This document shows positions 42,310-51,832 of a stretch of DNA of 64,000 bases, piece by piece. How positions within the stretch are numbered: position 1 is the stretch's first letter; each line of letters begins with the position of its first letter. The stretch lies in NCBI RefSeq assembly GCF_005280255.1, contig NZ_CP040018.1, forward strand, positions 5,456,001 through 5,520,000. The letters run 5' to 3'. The notes under the pieces were generated by a model. That model was not told the DNA's origin and ran no database searches. It saw nothing but the letters and a program-made list of their open reading frames with translations. The stretch comes from Arthrobacter sp. 24S4-2. GTDB lineage: Bacteria > Actinomycetota > Actinomycetes > Actinomycetales > Micrococcaceae. The translations under genes and the position numbers were made by a program.

Positions 42310-42825
42310 ATGCCGAATGTTCCATTGGCCGATCCCGTTTGGGCCGCTGACGGCAGCACGCGAGATTCCGCTCGCAGGAAGTTTCTCCCCGGTGCGGCCA
42401 GCAGAAGGACGGCCTTTTCCAGGTTCAATCCGCCCGCCTTTGGACGGATTGCCGGGTCTGTTGCTGCACAACGGACCTACGAACAGGGACTGGCGGCATC
42501 TGGACCCGACGGAACCCGGGTTCTGATGCCGCCAGTCGCCGTCGTCGTAGCAACGAGCCAGGACGACGGGACCAGCATCAAACGGAGAGAACAGAGCTGC
42601 ATGCCGGCCGCCGGCCCACGAAGAATCGCGTTCGGGGAAAGAAAGAATGACATGAGTTCACTAATAGATCCCTACTGTGCAGCGGCTCAGAGACGTGCCC
42701 GCCCAAATCCACCATTGAGCAATGCCAGGACCGTGCCAGAGGCGGCCCGTACTGTGTTCCGCCCGCCCAGTGACGCCGCGATCTCGGGCGCTCCTGACGG
42801 CTCCTTGGCAGTATCGGGTGGGTGA
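42310..42825 (+). CDS. hypothetical protein of uncertain reality
   Basis: A 171-residue open frame starting MPNVPLADPVWAADGSTRDS; GGGGGGAGCA lies directly before the ATG, which is why I list it. Composition is Arg/Ala/Pro/Ser-rich with no hydrophobic core, signal peptide or recognisable motif, so it may be a spurious frame within a 700-bp region between the regulator and the acyltransferase. A TTTATAT element near 42215 (CTAGCTTTTATATGCGG) could be a -10 region for the polysaccharide operon. Nothing else recognisable is in 42113-42829. Confidence 0.3.
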   Translation: MPNVPLADPVWAADGSTRDSARRKFLPGAASRRTAFSRFNPPAFGRIAGSVAAQRTYEQGLAASGPDGTRVLMPPVAVVVATSQDDGTSIKRREQSCMPAAGPRRIAFGERKNDMSSLIDPYCAAAQRRARPNPPLSNARTVPEAARTVFRPPSDAAISGAPDGSLAVSGG

Positions 42826-42829
42826 CCAC

Positions 42830-43492
42830 GTGAGCGAACTCTTGCTGATTGCCGCCAGCGGCCTTGGCCGCGAAGTACTTGTCTCAGTTCGCAGCAGCGG
42901 ACAGTACGACATCGTCGGCTTCCTTGACGACAATGAGGAATTATGCGGAATTGACGTGGATGGCGCCCCGGTTCTGGGGCCCATCAGCGACGCACCCAAG
43001 TACAAGCACGCCTTCGTTCTGGTTTGCATTGGTTCCGGCCGGGCCCGGAAGGCGGTGGTGGACCGATTGACTGCGATGGGGATTTCAGCAACACGTTATG
43101 CCACAGTCATTGATCCTTCAGTGCGCACACCGGAGGAATCTCGGGTTGGACGCGGCAGCATCCTGCTGCAGAACGTGACCCTGACCGCTTCCGTGACTCT
43201 GGGTTCCCACGTAGTTGCCATGCCAGGAGTCACCTTCACGCATGACGACGACGTGGCGGATTTTGCGACGTTCGACGCCGGAGCCTCCCTCGGCGGCGGC
43301 GTGCGGATTGGACGAGCAGCCTACCTCGGCATGAATTCCAGCGTCCGGGAACGGACGTCGATTGGCGCCTACGCAACAATCGGCATGGGCGCCGCAGTGC
43401 TAAGCAACGTCCCCGAAGGCGAGACTTGGGTCGGCGTCCCGGCGCACCCCATCGACCGCGACAGGTTCGACAGGATGGCGGCAGCGCAGTGA
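42830..43492 (+). CDS. PglD-like sugar O/N-acyltransferase
   Basis: A 220-residue left-handed-beta-helix acyltransferase of the NeuD/PglD type. N-terminal nucleotide-sugar-binding part: LLLIAASGLGREVLVSVRSS, DIVGFLDDNEEL, VLVCIGSGRARKAVV. C-terminal hexapeptide repeats: VGRGSILLQNVTLTASVTLG, GVRIGRAAYLGMNSSVRERT and VPEGETWVGVPA. It likely acetylates a sugar nucleotide or sugar unit for the exopolysaccharide. The start is placed at GTG 42830; another in-frame GTG at 42818 is equally possible. It precedes the flippase by about 100 bp. Confidence 0.85.
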   Translation: MSELLLIAASGLGREVLVSVRSSGQYDIVGFLDDNEELCGIDVDGAPVLGPISDAPKYKHAFVLVCIGSGRARKAVVDRLTAMGISATRYATVIDPSVRTPEESRVGRGSILLQNVTLTASVTLGSHVVAMPGVTFTHDDDVADFATFDAGASLGGGVRIGRAAYLGMNSSVRERTSIGAYATIGMGAAVLSNVPEGETWVGVPAHPIDRDRFDRMAAAQ

Positions 43493-43594
43493 AACGCGCT
43501 ACGAGTGGGGGAGGCTAGCCGACATGAACTCGGTTCAGACGATCGGCCGCCCGACATTGGTGCTACTGCGTGACAGTCCATTTGAGGGAGCCGG

Positions 43595-45102
43595 GTGCCC
43601 ACGATGAAGGAGTCCGGGGCGCCCACCGCCGCCCTTCTCAAAGAGGACTCCGCCTCAACGGGTCACCGGAAAGGCGCCGGGGCGAGCGCCGCTCTGGGCT
43701 GGAGCCTGCTCAATACCGGCGTGGCCAAACTAGGTACGCTCGGTATCGGAATCGTGCTCGCGCGGCTCCTCGGTCCGGGTTCCTACGGCACATTCGCCGT
43801 GGCCATGGTCGCACTACTGGCGGTACTGACGTTCAACGAACTGGGAGTAAGCCTCGCCATAGTCCGCTGGCCTTGCGATCCGGCGGCAATCGCTCCAACC
43901 GTCACAACGATATCCATCCTCGGCAGCGTCCTCTTCTGTCTGGGAGGCCTGGCCGGCGCCCCTTCGTTTGCGGCGGCTATGGGCGACCCCGGGGCGACCG
44001 AAGTCGTCCGGGTCATGGTGTGTTGCGTTCTGGTGAGCGGCGTCGTCGCGACTCCGGCGGCGCTCATGCAACGCGGGTTCGACCAGAAGACCAAGATGGT
44101 CATTGACCAGGTAAACGTGTGGGTCGGCGCCACGGTATCAGTGGTCCTGGCCCTTGCCGGGCTCGGTGCCATGAGCCTTGCAATCGGCCGGCTCGCAGGA
44201 ACAGTGGTCTCGGGACTTCTCTTCGTCACCAAGTCACCACTCCCTTTCCGGATGGGATGGGACCGGAGCGTGTTGATGCCGTTGCTACGGTTCGGGTTGC
44301 CGTTGGGGGGAGCCAGCGTCATTGTCTTCTGTGTGGGTTACCTGGATCAGCTAGTTACAGGAAACCTGCTCGGGTCCACCATGCTCGGCCTGTACGTGCT
44401 GGCCTTCAATCTGGCGAGCTGGCCTGTGACCGTCTTCTCACAGCCGCTCCGAAGCGTCGCACCTGCGGTTTTGGCTCGTCTTCAGCACGATCCCGCCAGC
44501 ATGCAAGCAGCCATGACAGCCCTGCTGGGCGTGCTGACTTCCATCACCCTTCCTATGGTGGTTCTGCTGGCCACAGTATCCGGACCGATTGTTCGGTTCG
44601 TTTACGGCGAACCGTGGGCCGCGGCCGCCGCGGCCCTGTACTGGCTGGCACTGCTGGCCGGTTTCCGCATCCTCTTTGAACTCATCTATGACTATCTGGT
44701 GGTCGTCGGCATGACCGGCTCAATAATGTCTACCCAGTTGTGCTGGCTTGTCGCCCTTGTTCCGGCCTTGCTTCTCGGAGCGGGGGAGGGATCGCCGGCG
44801 TGGCAATGGCGCAGTTGCTCGTTGTGGCCGTGGTGGTCCTCCCGATCTATCTCTGGCGGCTCAATTCAGCCGGAGTACGCCTGCGGCACGTCGCACGGCA
44901 GGTCGCGCTGCCCATCGTGGGCTCGGCAGTGCTTCTGATTGGTAACGGATTCCTCGATGGCGCCCGTTTGCCAATTCCGCTTGGCCTGATCATTTCCTCC
45001 GTCGCTGCCCTGGCAATCACGGCAGGGCTGCTGTGGCTAAAGAGGGCAGAAGTGGCCATGCTGAGGCTCATAGGGAAGCGTGGACGCCTTGATGGACGTT
45101 GA
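43595..45102 (+). pseudogene. polysaccharide flippase (Wzx-like, MOP superfamily), split by a 1-base frameshift
   Basis: About 502 residues if repaired. GTG 43595 has GAGGGAG upstream. Fourteen-helix pattern typical of lipid-linked oligosaccharide flippases, for example GWSLLNTGVAKLGTLGIGIV with ARLLGPGSYGTFAVAMVA, RFGLPLGGASVIVFCVGYLD, and LGLIISSVAALAITAGLLWL near the end. The first frame goes out of register at about 44780, in GAGCGGGGGAGGG; adding one G restores GAGGGIAGVAMAQLLVVAVV. It would flip undecaprenyl-linked repeat units to the periplasmic face for polymerisation. It overlaps the glycosyltransferase start by about 20 bp. Confidence 0.84.
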
Positions 45103-46672
45103 AGACAACCGAAACGTCTTCACTGGCCTTGCTCAGGAGGCCGTGTCGCTCGTCGCTTCAGGTTCGTGGGAGGACGCCGCGGTCCAGACGCAACTTGCGG
45201 CACGCTTTGCCTGGCTGAACCACCCGGGGCTGTTCGCCAGCAGTGATCTGGAGACGGTGGTCGGACACATTCGGGAATCCATCCCGAAATACACGTGGAC
45301 GAGGCAGGCACTCCCAAACTCACAGCTCAGGGTTGTCCATGTGGGCACACAACTCTACGCTGCAGGTGGCCACACACAGACGATTTCACGCTGGGTCCGC
45401 GAGGATCCGTCCTCGGACCACCGGTTGGTCCTCACCCGCCAAGGAAGCACAGCTGTACCGCGGAAAATCATGGAATGCTTCGCGGGTTCCCGTCGGATAG
45501 AGCTGTTGGATCGAAGGCCGGGAGGTCTCCTGAAGCGTGCCACGGTGCTACGAAAAATCGTATCGTCGGCCGATGTGGTCATTGTTCACGCGCATCCACA
45601 TGACGTTGTTCCGGCCGTGGCGCTCGGCACGGAGGACTCCCCGCCAGCTGTCTATGTCAACCACGCAGACCATGTGTTCTGGCTGGGCACTTCCGCAGCA
45701 GACGTAGTGCTGAACCTTCGATGGAGTGGGCGCGATCTGAGCGTTCGACGGAGGGGCATCGCACCCGACCGCTGCCTCGTGGCAAACCGCCCGCTCGAAC
45801 TGGCCCCCCGGACGTCAATGGAAGAAGGACTACGTTCGCGGTCCCGCTCACGCTGGGGCGTAAACGATGAGTTCCTGGTGGTATCGGCCGCAGCGGAAAG
45901 CAAATACGACCCTGTGGGAGATCACTCCCTGATCCGTCTCTTCGCGGCCTTCCTAAAACAAAGGCCCAACTCGAAGCTGCTGGTGGCCGGGCCATCCGCG
46001 CATGGCCAGTGGGCCGAAGCCTGCGCCGCGACATCCGGAAGGATCCGGGCCTTGGGCCGGCTCTCTGACGTTCCCGCGCTGCTATCCGCCGCGGACGTGT
46101 ACGTTGACTCGTTTCCGTTTGCGTCATTGACTTCCATGTTGGAGGCGGGAGCACACGGTCTACCCCTCGTAACATTCCGCGGTCATCCTCCGGAGTGCGC
46201 AGTGCTCGGCGCCGATTCCCCGGGACTCGAAGCAGAACTCTTTACCCCCTCCGGATCGGATGAATTTTCGGCGGTTCTCGCTTCGTTGGCAGATTCACCG
46301 TCGTTGCGGAAAGCACGCGGTGCGTCCACGCAAGCCGCAGTTCTGGCCGGACACAGTCAGGCCGCCTGGCGCGAAACCGTGCGAGCAATCTATGAGAGAG
46401 CTCGCTGCGGAACAAGACGTTTGGAAACGGGCGTCTCGGCCTGGCAAAACGGGCCATTGGATCAGATGGTCGCCCGCGTCCAGCAGCAAACAGGATTTTC
46501 TGGTCTCGACGCGGCTGTGGCGGATGTCCTGTCGCTCCGGCCGGCACCGGAGCGAATCAGGCAGTGGAATGAATTGCGAAAGTCCCAACCTGTGGGGCTT
46601 TCCCACCTCCTGCCGGAATGGATCCTCGCTGGAGCCGCCGCCGTCCGCAGAACTGTCAGCTCGCCTTCATAG
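45080..46672 (+). CDS. glycosyltransferase (GT-B fold, group 1/GT4-like)
   Basis: A 530-residue GT-B enzyme. Residues 1-80 form a helical N-terminal extension; from about 75 the donor/acceptor domains follow: LRVVHVGTQLYAAGGHTQTI, DVVIVHAHPHDVVPAVALG, then in the C-terminal domain LLVAGPSAHGQWAEACAA, RIRALGRLSDVPALLSAADV and SMLEAGAHGLPLVTF with the E-x-G-A-H-G-x-P donor motif. It would add a sugar to the lipid-linked repeat unit. GTG 45080 is the start, with ATG 45092 as an alternative. Its 3' end overlaps the opposite-strand glycosyltransferase gene by 17 bp, a tail-to-tail overlap. Confidence 0.87.
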   Translation: MDALMDVEDNRNVFTGLAQEAVSLVASGSWEDAAVQTQLAARFAWLNHPGLFASSDLETVVGHIRESIPKYTWTRQALPNSQLRVVHVGTQLYAAGGHTQTISRWVREDPSSDHRLVLTRQGSTAVPRKIMECFAGSRRIELLDRRPGGLLKRATVLRKIVSSADVVIVHAHPHDVVPAVALGTEDSPPAVYVNHADHVFWLGTSAADVVLNLRWSGRDLSVRRRGIAPDRCLVANRPLELAPRTSMEEGLRSRSRSRWGVNDEFLVVSAAAESKYDPVGDHSLIRLFAAFLKQRPNSKLLVAGPSAHGQWAEACAATSGRIRALGRLSDVPALLSAADVYVDSFPFASLTSMLEAGAHGLPLVTFRGHPPECAVLGADSPGLEAELFTPSGSDEFSAVLASLADSPSLRKARGASTQAAVLAGHSQAAWRETVRAIYERARCGTRRLETGVSAWQNGPLDQMVARVQQQTGFSGLDAAVADVLSLRPAPERIRQWNELRKSQPVGLSHLLPEWILAGAAAVRRTVSSPS

Positions 46673-47870
46673 CGAACGGTGTTGAGTGCCGCGTCCGGTA
46701 GTACGGGATGGCTGCCGCAACGGCCGGTCCGATCAGCATCCACGGGCCGGTGTTCCCATGGAAGCCGACAATAATCTGACGGTCCGCCAGCGCCTCTGCA
46801 ATGTCGCCGGCGCCTCCGAAGCCTATGTTCGTCAGGGCGATCGATTCATCTGCGGGAAATGAGCGAAGCAGTGACGGCAGGTCGGGTGCCAAGGCGGAGT
46901 GGAACCTAAACCTTACTTCCCGGCGGTTCAGCTCTAAGGGACGGGCCACCGGCGTGGCCTCCAGACCGGAAGGTATGGCACTGATGACCAAGGCAGAGTC
47001 CAGCCCGGCTGCTGAACAGATCTCGTCGATATCCCGGCGAATATCACCCAACACCGTGACAGCTTTGGCATTTTTGCGTAGTCGATGGGCGGCCAACGAT
47101 TCGACGAGCCAGCGGTACCGCCACTTGTGGATCTCGAAGAGCCTTCCGAACAGGGGAATCGTTCGGGCCCGCGTGGGGACGTGCACCGTCCCGCAAGTTG
47201 TGACAATGGGCATTTGCTCGGGATAGGCAGCGGCGATCCAGGCATGGGCCTCGGCAAGGCGATCCAAGTTAATCGTGAGGCTGTTGTGCGTAAGCGGGAC
47301 GTCGGCTACGACGACCCTAAGCCCAAGGGAGCGCATTCGCACTCCGTATTCCACGGCATAGGCATGCCAGGAGAGTTCTGGGTCCTCAGCTAAAGGGTGG
47401 GCAGAGATCTGTTCCTTGCGGGCCATAAAAAGCACTTCATCCAAGCTGTCCACGTCGGACAGCCCGCTTCTGCGTTCACCAGAGAATACGATTCGGTCTC
47501 GTATGAGCCCCATCACCTGCCCGCCGTGCGTCACGCCGACGGCACCCAGGAGGCCCACGGATGGGTCGTCCATGAGTATTGCTGCTGACGCCTCCAGAGC
47601 TGGCAGGGAGTGCAGATAAACGTCCTGATGCACAAAGACGAGAACGTCGTTTCCCGCCAACGAAGCGCCGTAATTAAGGGCAGCTCCCGCAGAGGAAAAC
47701 TGGCTGGACGTGTTATCAACAGGAATGAACTCCGTGCCCGGCGCTTCGGCGATTCCGGCCTTCACGGATGCATGAAGGCATTCAGCCAGCACAGAGGGGT
47801 TGTTGAACACACAGATCACAGAAACGGGATTGGCGGCGTTCTGCTCCTGCTCAGCCCTTGACTGCGACAT
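46656..47870 (-). CDS. glycosyltransferase, family 2-like
   Basis: About 404 residues from ATG 47868-47870 (MSQSRAEQEQNAANPVSVIC). The first domain is GT-A-like: SVICVFNNPSVLAECLHASV, then ALNYGASLAGNDVLVFVHQD with an acidic HQD as the likely metal motif, and a DEVLFMARKEQI acceptor region; the C-terminal half (SALVISAIPSGLEATPVARP) may bind the lipid or act with the Wzz-like partner. An upstream ATG at 47885 is possible; both overlap the Wzz-like gene 3' end. It is the third gene of the minus-strand wzy-wzz-GT set. Sugar specificity unknown. Confidence 0.78.
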   Translation of the reverse strand: MSQSRAEQEQNAANPVSVICVFNNPSVLAECLHASVKAGIAEAPGTEFIPVDNTSSQFSSAGAALNYGASLAGNDVLVFVHQDVYLHSLPALEASAAILMDDPSVGLLGAVGVTHGGQVMGLIRDRIVFSGERRSGLSDVDSLDEVLFMARKEQISAHPLAEDPELSWHAYAVEYGVRMRSLGLRVVVADVPLTHNSLTINLDRLAEAHAWIAAAYPEQMPIVTTCGTVHVPTRARTIPLFGRLFEIHKWRYRWLVESLAAHRLRKNAKAVTVLGDIRRDIDEICSAAGLDSALVISAIPSGLEATPVARPLELNRREVRFRFHSALAPDLPSLLRSFPADESIALTNIGFGGAGDIAEALADRQIIVGFHGNTGPWMLIGPAVAAAIPYYRTRHSTPFAMKAS

Positions 47871-48690
47871 CGGATTCTCGATCATAGTCGGGGGTAGTGC
47901 TCCCGGGTTTGGCGAGCGGACTCCTAATGTCCTGTGCGGGCGGCTGCGGCTCTTCGCTGTCCGCGGGTGCGTCTTTGCCGTCCGCATGTGCGGCAGCTTT
48001 GTGTGCCCGATTGCGTTCAGCGGAGCCCTTTCGGGCAGACGACTTGGTTCTGGCTTTTCGCGTCGTTTCAACGGCTCGAGCGATGGAAACTGCACCGAAG
48101 AGCAAGATAATGCCACCGATTAGGACGACAATGAGGGACCGGAGACGACTGGAGAATTGTTCCGTAGCCTTATTGGGGGGGTCGATTTGGAGCGCGGTGA
48201 AAAGATATCGGTCGTCCGCACCATTGACCTTTTGGGCGGAGCGCAACTCGGCGGTCAGCCGCGTGCCCAGAGTCTCGGCCGTGGCAATCGCTTGCTCTGG
48301 ACTCTCTCCCGATGCTTCTATCCGGATCAGCTGGCCAACCCCGGAGGTGCTCGGAAGAGTGATCGTATAATCCCGCGACAATCCGGCGGCAGCCATCGCA
48401 TCGACGGTGTCGGCGGAACCGAGCTTTGTAGCCATCACCTGGGTAATGAGTGAGCTGTCGGCGGAACGGAGGTAGGGATTGTCGGAATTCAGCGCCGCAA
48501 GCGCCGGATCCTTCATTAGCTGTTCACTGGAGGGTACCTTTGGGGTCACGAGCACGTAAACCGTGGAAGCTGAGTAGTCGCGCGGTGCAAAGAAATAAAC
48601 GTATGACCCTGCCATAAGGGTGAACAGTAAAACCGACACCATGGAAATCTTGTGATGCCACAGCATTTTGAGAACTGAAAATGGAGTCAT
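47851..48690 (-). CDS. Wzz-like chain-length/export protein
   Basis: A 279-residue inner-membrane protein. An N-terminal membrane helix (SMVSVLLFTLMAGSYVYFFA) is followed by a 130-residue extracytoplasmic part (YSASTVYVLVTPKVPSSEQL), a second helix (LIVVLIGGIILLFGAVSIAR), and a basic/Ser-rich cytoplasmic tail. That topology is the polysaccharide co-polymerase (Wzz/CapA) pattern, without a fused tyrosine kinase domain. It overlaps the polymerase-like gene by 4 bp (ATGA) and the glycosyltransferase gene at the other end, so all three are translated together. Confidence 0.82.
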   Translation of the reverse strand: MTPFSVLKMLWHHKISMVSVLLFTLMAGSYVYFFAPRDYSASTVYVLVTPKVPSSEQLMKDPALAALNSDNPYLRSADSSLITQVMATKLGSADTVDAMAAAGLSRDYTITLPSTSGVGQLIRIEASGESPEQAIATAETLGTRLTAELRSAQKVNGADDRYLFTALQIDPPNKATEQFSSRLRSLIVVLIGGIILLFGAVSIARAVETTRKARTKSSARKGSAERNRAHKAAAHADGKDAPADSEEPQPPAQDIRSPLAKPGSTTPDYDRESDVAVKG

Positions 48691-50099
48691 GCCTGCCTTT
48701 CAGGTACGCCAATGGCAATATTGTGCTGCTTCTTAACGGATACCAGCACACGCCGTTCCCGTGCGACCATGAGCCAGGCTACTCCGGATAGCCCTACGCA
48801 GAACGGATACACGAGCGCGATTACGGGAAACCCCAGTAAGTCAAAGGCGGCTGTTGACGGGGCGGCAACCAGGCATGCGGCCGCTAATGCCCCGGAAAAT
48901 GCCTTCAACTGCTCATCCTTGGCATAGAGGGCCGCGATCCATGCGGCGGCACCGGGCACCACCATGTAGGCCAGCAGCGCGACGAACCCAGGAATACCCA
49001 TTTCCACCATTGTCTTGAGGTACTGGTTGTCGAGTACTTCAATAGCGTTGGGGGCCAAGTATGCGCCAGGACCGATACCTGTCCAAGGACGCGCCGACAC
49101 CATCGCTTCCACGCGGGGGAAGTCCTGCAACCTGGCCGTTATGGAAGTGTCAGCCGTGCCTGCGGTGGCCGTCCCAAAAAGTGTAGCCATCAGGCCAGGC
49201 ACGGCCACAAAGAGGGCAACCGCGGCGCCGACGAAGCCGAGCACGGCCCACTGCCTGGCCCGTGCGGGCATAAAGGGAATGTAAACAAGCGCCACGGTGG
49301 CTATCCCCACCATGCCTGACCGTGAAACAGTGGCGGCGACGGCAAAGATCAAAAGGCCAGTTCCTGCCCAATGCATCCATTTCTGCCCCGTGCTGTCATA
49401 CATCGCCCGCCAAAGCGACAGGGGAACCAGCATCGAAGCTATGACACCCAGCTCAATTGGGTGGAAGGTGCTTCCGGCGACACGCAGGAAGCTGCCGCGT
49501 TCCTGAAACGGCTGGTTTCCGCCGTTGTTGGTAAAGCCAGGCATCATATTCTGTATCCACACCATGGGATCGGCGTGCGTTACAAATTGGATCACCGCAA
49601 CTATGCTGCAGAACACGGCACCCCGCAGAACCGTACGCACCATGATCATGGCCGAATCGACTGTCCTGATGGTCTCCGTCGTCATTAGGACAATCCCAAA
49701 CGATGCCGCCATGAGCAGCATCCAACGGTCGGCTGCGGCCCGTGTGGTGACGCTTGAAGGGCCGCTTATCCCCGCGTACATGGCGGCGTAGGCCATGCAC
49801 GAAACAACGACCAAAGCCGCGACGGCGATTCGTCCGGGGTGGTCGAATTTCAGGGTGCGGTGCAGGCCCAGGGCCACTGAGGCGAGCCAAAGTAGCATAA
49901 CAAGGAGTGCCAGGATGTGGGCCACGTAGCCCGCGGCGCCAAAGGGACCAAGAATCATGTTTGCGGGAAAAATAAAGCAAGCCAGCGCGGTCGCCTGAAG
50001 CAATACCGGCGGCCCAGGATCGGACTGCAACGGACTTGATAAGGTCAGCGATCCGGAAACTGGATGCATTAGGGGACTGGCCGGCAGATGCTTGCCCAC
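48687..50099 (-). CDS. O-antigen ligase/polymerase-like membrane protein
   Basis: About 470 residues with ten or more helices, such as ATALACFIFPANMILGPFGA, HILALLVMLLWLASVALGL, AVAATVSRSGMVGIATVALV and AAACLVAAPSTAAFDLLGFP. The large extracytoplasmic loop contains RGSFLRVAGSTFHPIELG and ARPWTGIGPGAYLAPNAIEV, the GxGxG/H pattern of Wzy/WaaL proteins. I place the start at GTG 50097-50099 because GGATGGGGGG lies upstream; TTG 50123 and ATG 50069 are alternatives. It probably polymerises or ligates the flipped repeat units. It heads the minus-strand set and is divergent from the lipoprotein gene. Confidence 0.82.
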   Translation of the reverse strand: MGKHLPASPLMHPVSGSLTLSSPLQSDPGPPVLLQATALACFIFPANMILGPFGAAGYVAHILALLVMLLWLASVALGLHRTLKFDHPGRIAVAALVVVSCMAYAAMYAGISGPSSVTTRAAADRWMLLMAASFGIVLMTTETIRTVDSAMIMVRTVLRGAVFCSIVAVIQFVTHADPMVWIQNMMPGFTNNGGNQPFQERGSFLRVAGSTFHPIELGVIASMLVPLSLWRAMYDSTGQKWMHWAGTGLLIFAVAATVSRSGMVGIATVALVYIPFMPARARQWAVLGFVGAAVALFVAVPGLMATLFGTATAGTADTSITARLQDFPRVEAMVSARPWTGIGPGAYLAPNAIEVLDNQYLKTMVEMGIPGFVALLAYMVVPGAAAWIAALYAKDEQLKAFSGALAAACLVAAPSTAAFDLLGFPVIALVYPFCVGLSGVAWLMVARERRVLVSVKKQHNIAIGVPERQA

Positions 50100-50252
50100 A
50101 CCCCCCCATCCTGCGTCCCCCAACCGAGTCGCATTACCGTTTACGCCGAATGTGACGAGTGATACTCTAACCCGAAAGCTCCCGGCTTGTCGCTGATTTT
50201 ACGCCACGGCTCGGGGTCCGCGGGGAGTCTACTTTCCAGGCAGGAATTGGCG

Positions 50253-51626
50253 ATGAATGCATCACTCCAAACCCCACGATGCAAAGGATCCGGAACTCCC
50301 AAGAAAGTAGGCTGGGCCTGGACATTCGCTGTCCTGCTGGCGACGGCCATGATCGGCGGCTGCACTCCGCCGGTCGGTGACATTATCGGCCACCGCACGG
50401 TCGCACAGGATCCGTTGCCGAAGAGTGTCAGTATTCAGGAAGTCGACGGTGGCCGGGACTTTTACAGCCGCTTTTCGCCGTCACTGCCGAATGGGGACGG
50501 GTATTTTCCTGTCGGCGTGTGGTTTGAAAGCGTTACACAGCCAAGTGATGTGGATCAGGACCGTGCCGCCGGAATAAACACCTACATCCAGCTCACCGCC
50601 AACTCGGACCTCTCCCTCATCAAGGCAAGCGGACTGCAGGCGCTTCCGTCCTCACCATCGCCCCTGGCCTCGGGATATCTGCTGTCAGACGAGGTCGACA
50701 TGTGGGCAGGCGGTGGGTCGAACAAGTGGACCGGCAAGTCGCAAGGCGAAGGCGTCATTTGCGATCCCCCCGATTCCGGGTGCGGTTTCACGGTCCAGGA
50801 AGCCATGGCGGGCAAGCTGCCGGCCAATGCCCTTACCTACGCGAACTATGGGAAGGGCGTCACTTTTCATCTCAAGAACCCAGAGGCTGCGCAATTCGTC
50901 AATTCATATCAGGATGTCATCTCGGCGGACAACTACTGGTTTACGGATCCGTACATCTGCAGTTTGGTTGAGGGCGGTGCCGTGTTCGCCGGTGGCCGCG
51001 ACCTGACCGACGGCGAGTGCCGGATTGCCGCACACTACGGCTGGACCGTGGACCGCGTACGCTCACTGGTGCAACCAGCGCGGAGTAAGCCCGTGTGGGC
51101 CTTCGTCGAAGTTGGCCATCCTTTTTCTGAACCTGGATCGCTGGCCATTACGGCTCCGCAAATTCGCGCCGCTGTATGGAGCAGCATCATCCACGGCGCC
51201 CGGGGAGTGGTTTACTTCAACCACAACTTCGGCGGCGAGTGCCTGTCACAGCACGTTCTGCGGGATGACTGCGGGGCGGCCGTGAGACCAACCGTCACGG
51301 CATTGAACCAGCAGATCCAGAGGCTGGCTCCCGTCCTGAATTCCCCGACCGTAAACGGGTTGGTATCCGCCGACGGAAGACGAGTGGACGTGTTAGTGAA
51401 GGCCTACCAAGGGCAGTTCTACCTGATGGCCGCGGCCAATAGCGAAGCAAATCAGTCGGTGACGTTCTCCTTCGCCTGTGGCAGTCCCGTCACTGCAGAG
51501 GTCCTGGACGAGAACCGCTCCGTCAACGTGTCGGCAAATTCATTCACGGACAACTTTGCGGACTCCAACGCGGTCCATATCTACAAGTTCAACAGTGGAA
51601 ACACCTGCGGGCTGGGACTCGGATAG
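50253..51626 (+). CDS. secreted lipoprotein, glycoside-hydrolase-like
   Basis: A 457-residue lipoprotein. AGGAA precedes the ATG at 50253. The signal is WAWTFAVLLATAMIGGC with lipidated Cys37. The mature part has the look of a TIM-barrel glycosidase: FPVGVWFESVTQPSDVDQDR, INTYIQLTANSDLSLIKASG, GYLLSDEVDMWAGG, DVISADNYWFTDPY, KPVWAFVEVGHPF and SIIHGARGVVYFNHNFGGEC, then a small beta domain. Acidic residues at DEVD and FVEVG are candidate catalytic positions. It might process the polysaccharide made by the neighbouring genes. Family unknown. Confidence 0.78.
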   Translation: MNASLQTPRCKGSGTPKKVGWAWTFAVLLATAMIGGCTPPVGDIIGHRTVAQDPLPKSVSIQEVDGGRDFYSRFSPSLPNGDGYFPVGVWFESVTQPSDVDQDRAAGINTYIQLTANSDLSLIKASGLQALPSSPSPLASGYLLSDEVDMWAGGGSNKWTGKSQGEGVICDPPDSGCGFTVQEAMAGKLPANALTYANYGKGVTFHLKNPEAAQFVNSYQDVISADNYWFTDPYICSLVEGGAVFAGGRDLTDGECRIAAHYGWTVDRVRSLVQPARSKPVWAFVEVGHPFSEPGSLAITAPQIRAAVWSSIIHGARGVVYFNHNFGGECLSQHVLRDDCGAAVRPTVTALNQQIQRLAPVLNSPTVNGLVSADGRRVDVLVKAYQGQFYLMAAANSEANQSVTFSFACGSPVTAEVLDENRSVNVSANSFTDNFADSNAVHIYKFNSGNTCGLGLG

Positions 51627-51783
51627 GGCCTCGGTAGGGCCTCCCCCGATGGTCAGATCGAGGGTCCCGGGACGCACTTTGCACCATCACGTCGTCAGAG
51701 CCGTTGGTTTTGGGCCCGGTAACTTTTCCGCCGTAGCGTCCTGGCGAACATGCTCGCCCCTTAGGAGACACCGTGACAGAGAC

Positions 51784-51816
51784 ATGGCGCGCCGGCCAGT
51801 ATTGCCGGCACGCCAT
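51784..51816. terminator. hairpin between convergent lipoprotein and giant secreted protein genes
   Basis: 13-bp arms (51784-51796 with 51804-51816, one wobble) with a 7-nt loop and no U-tract. Located between two converging genes. Confidence 0.5.
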
Positions 51817-51832
51817 GCCATCTACCGACTGC

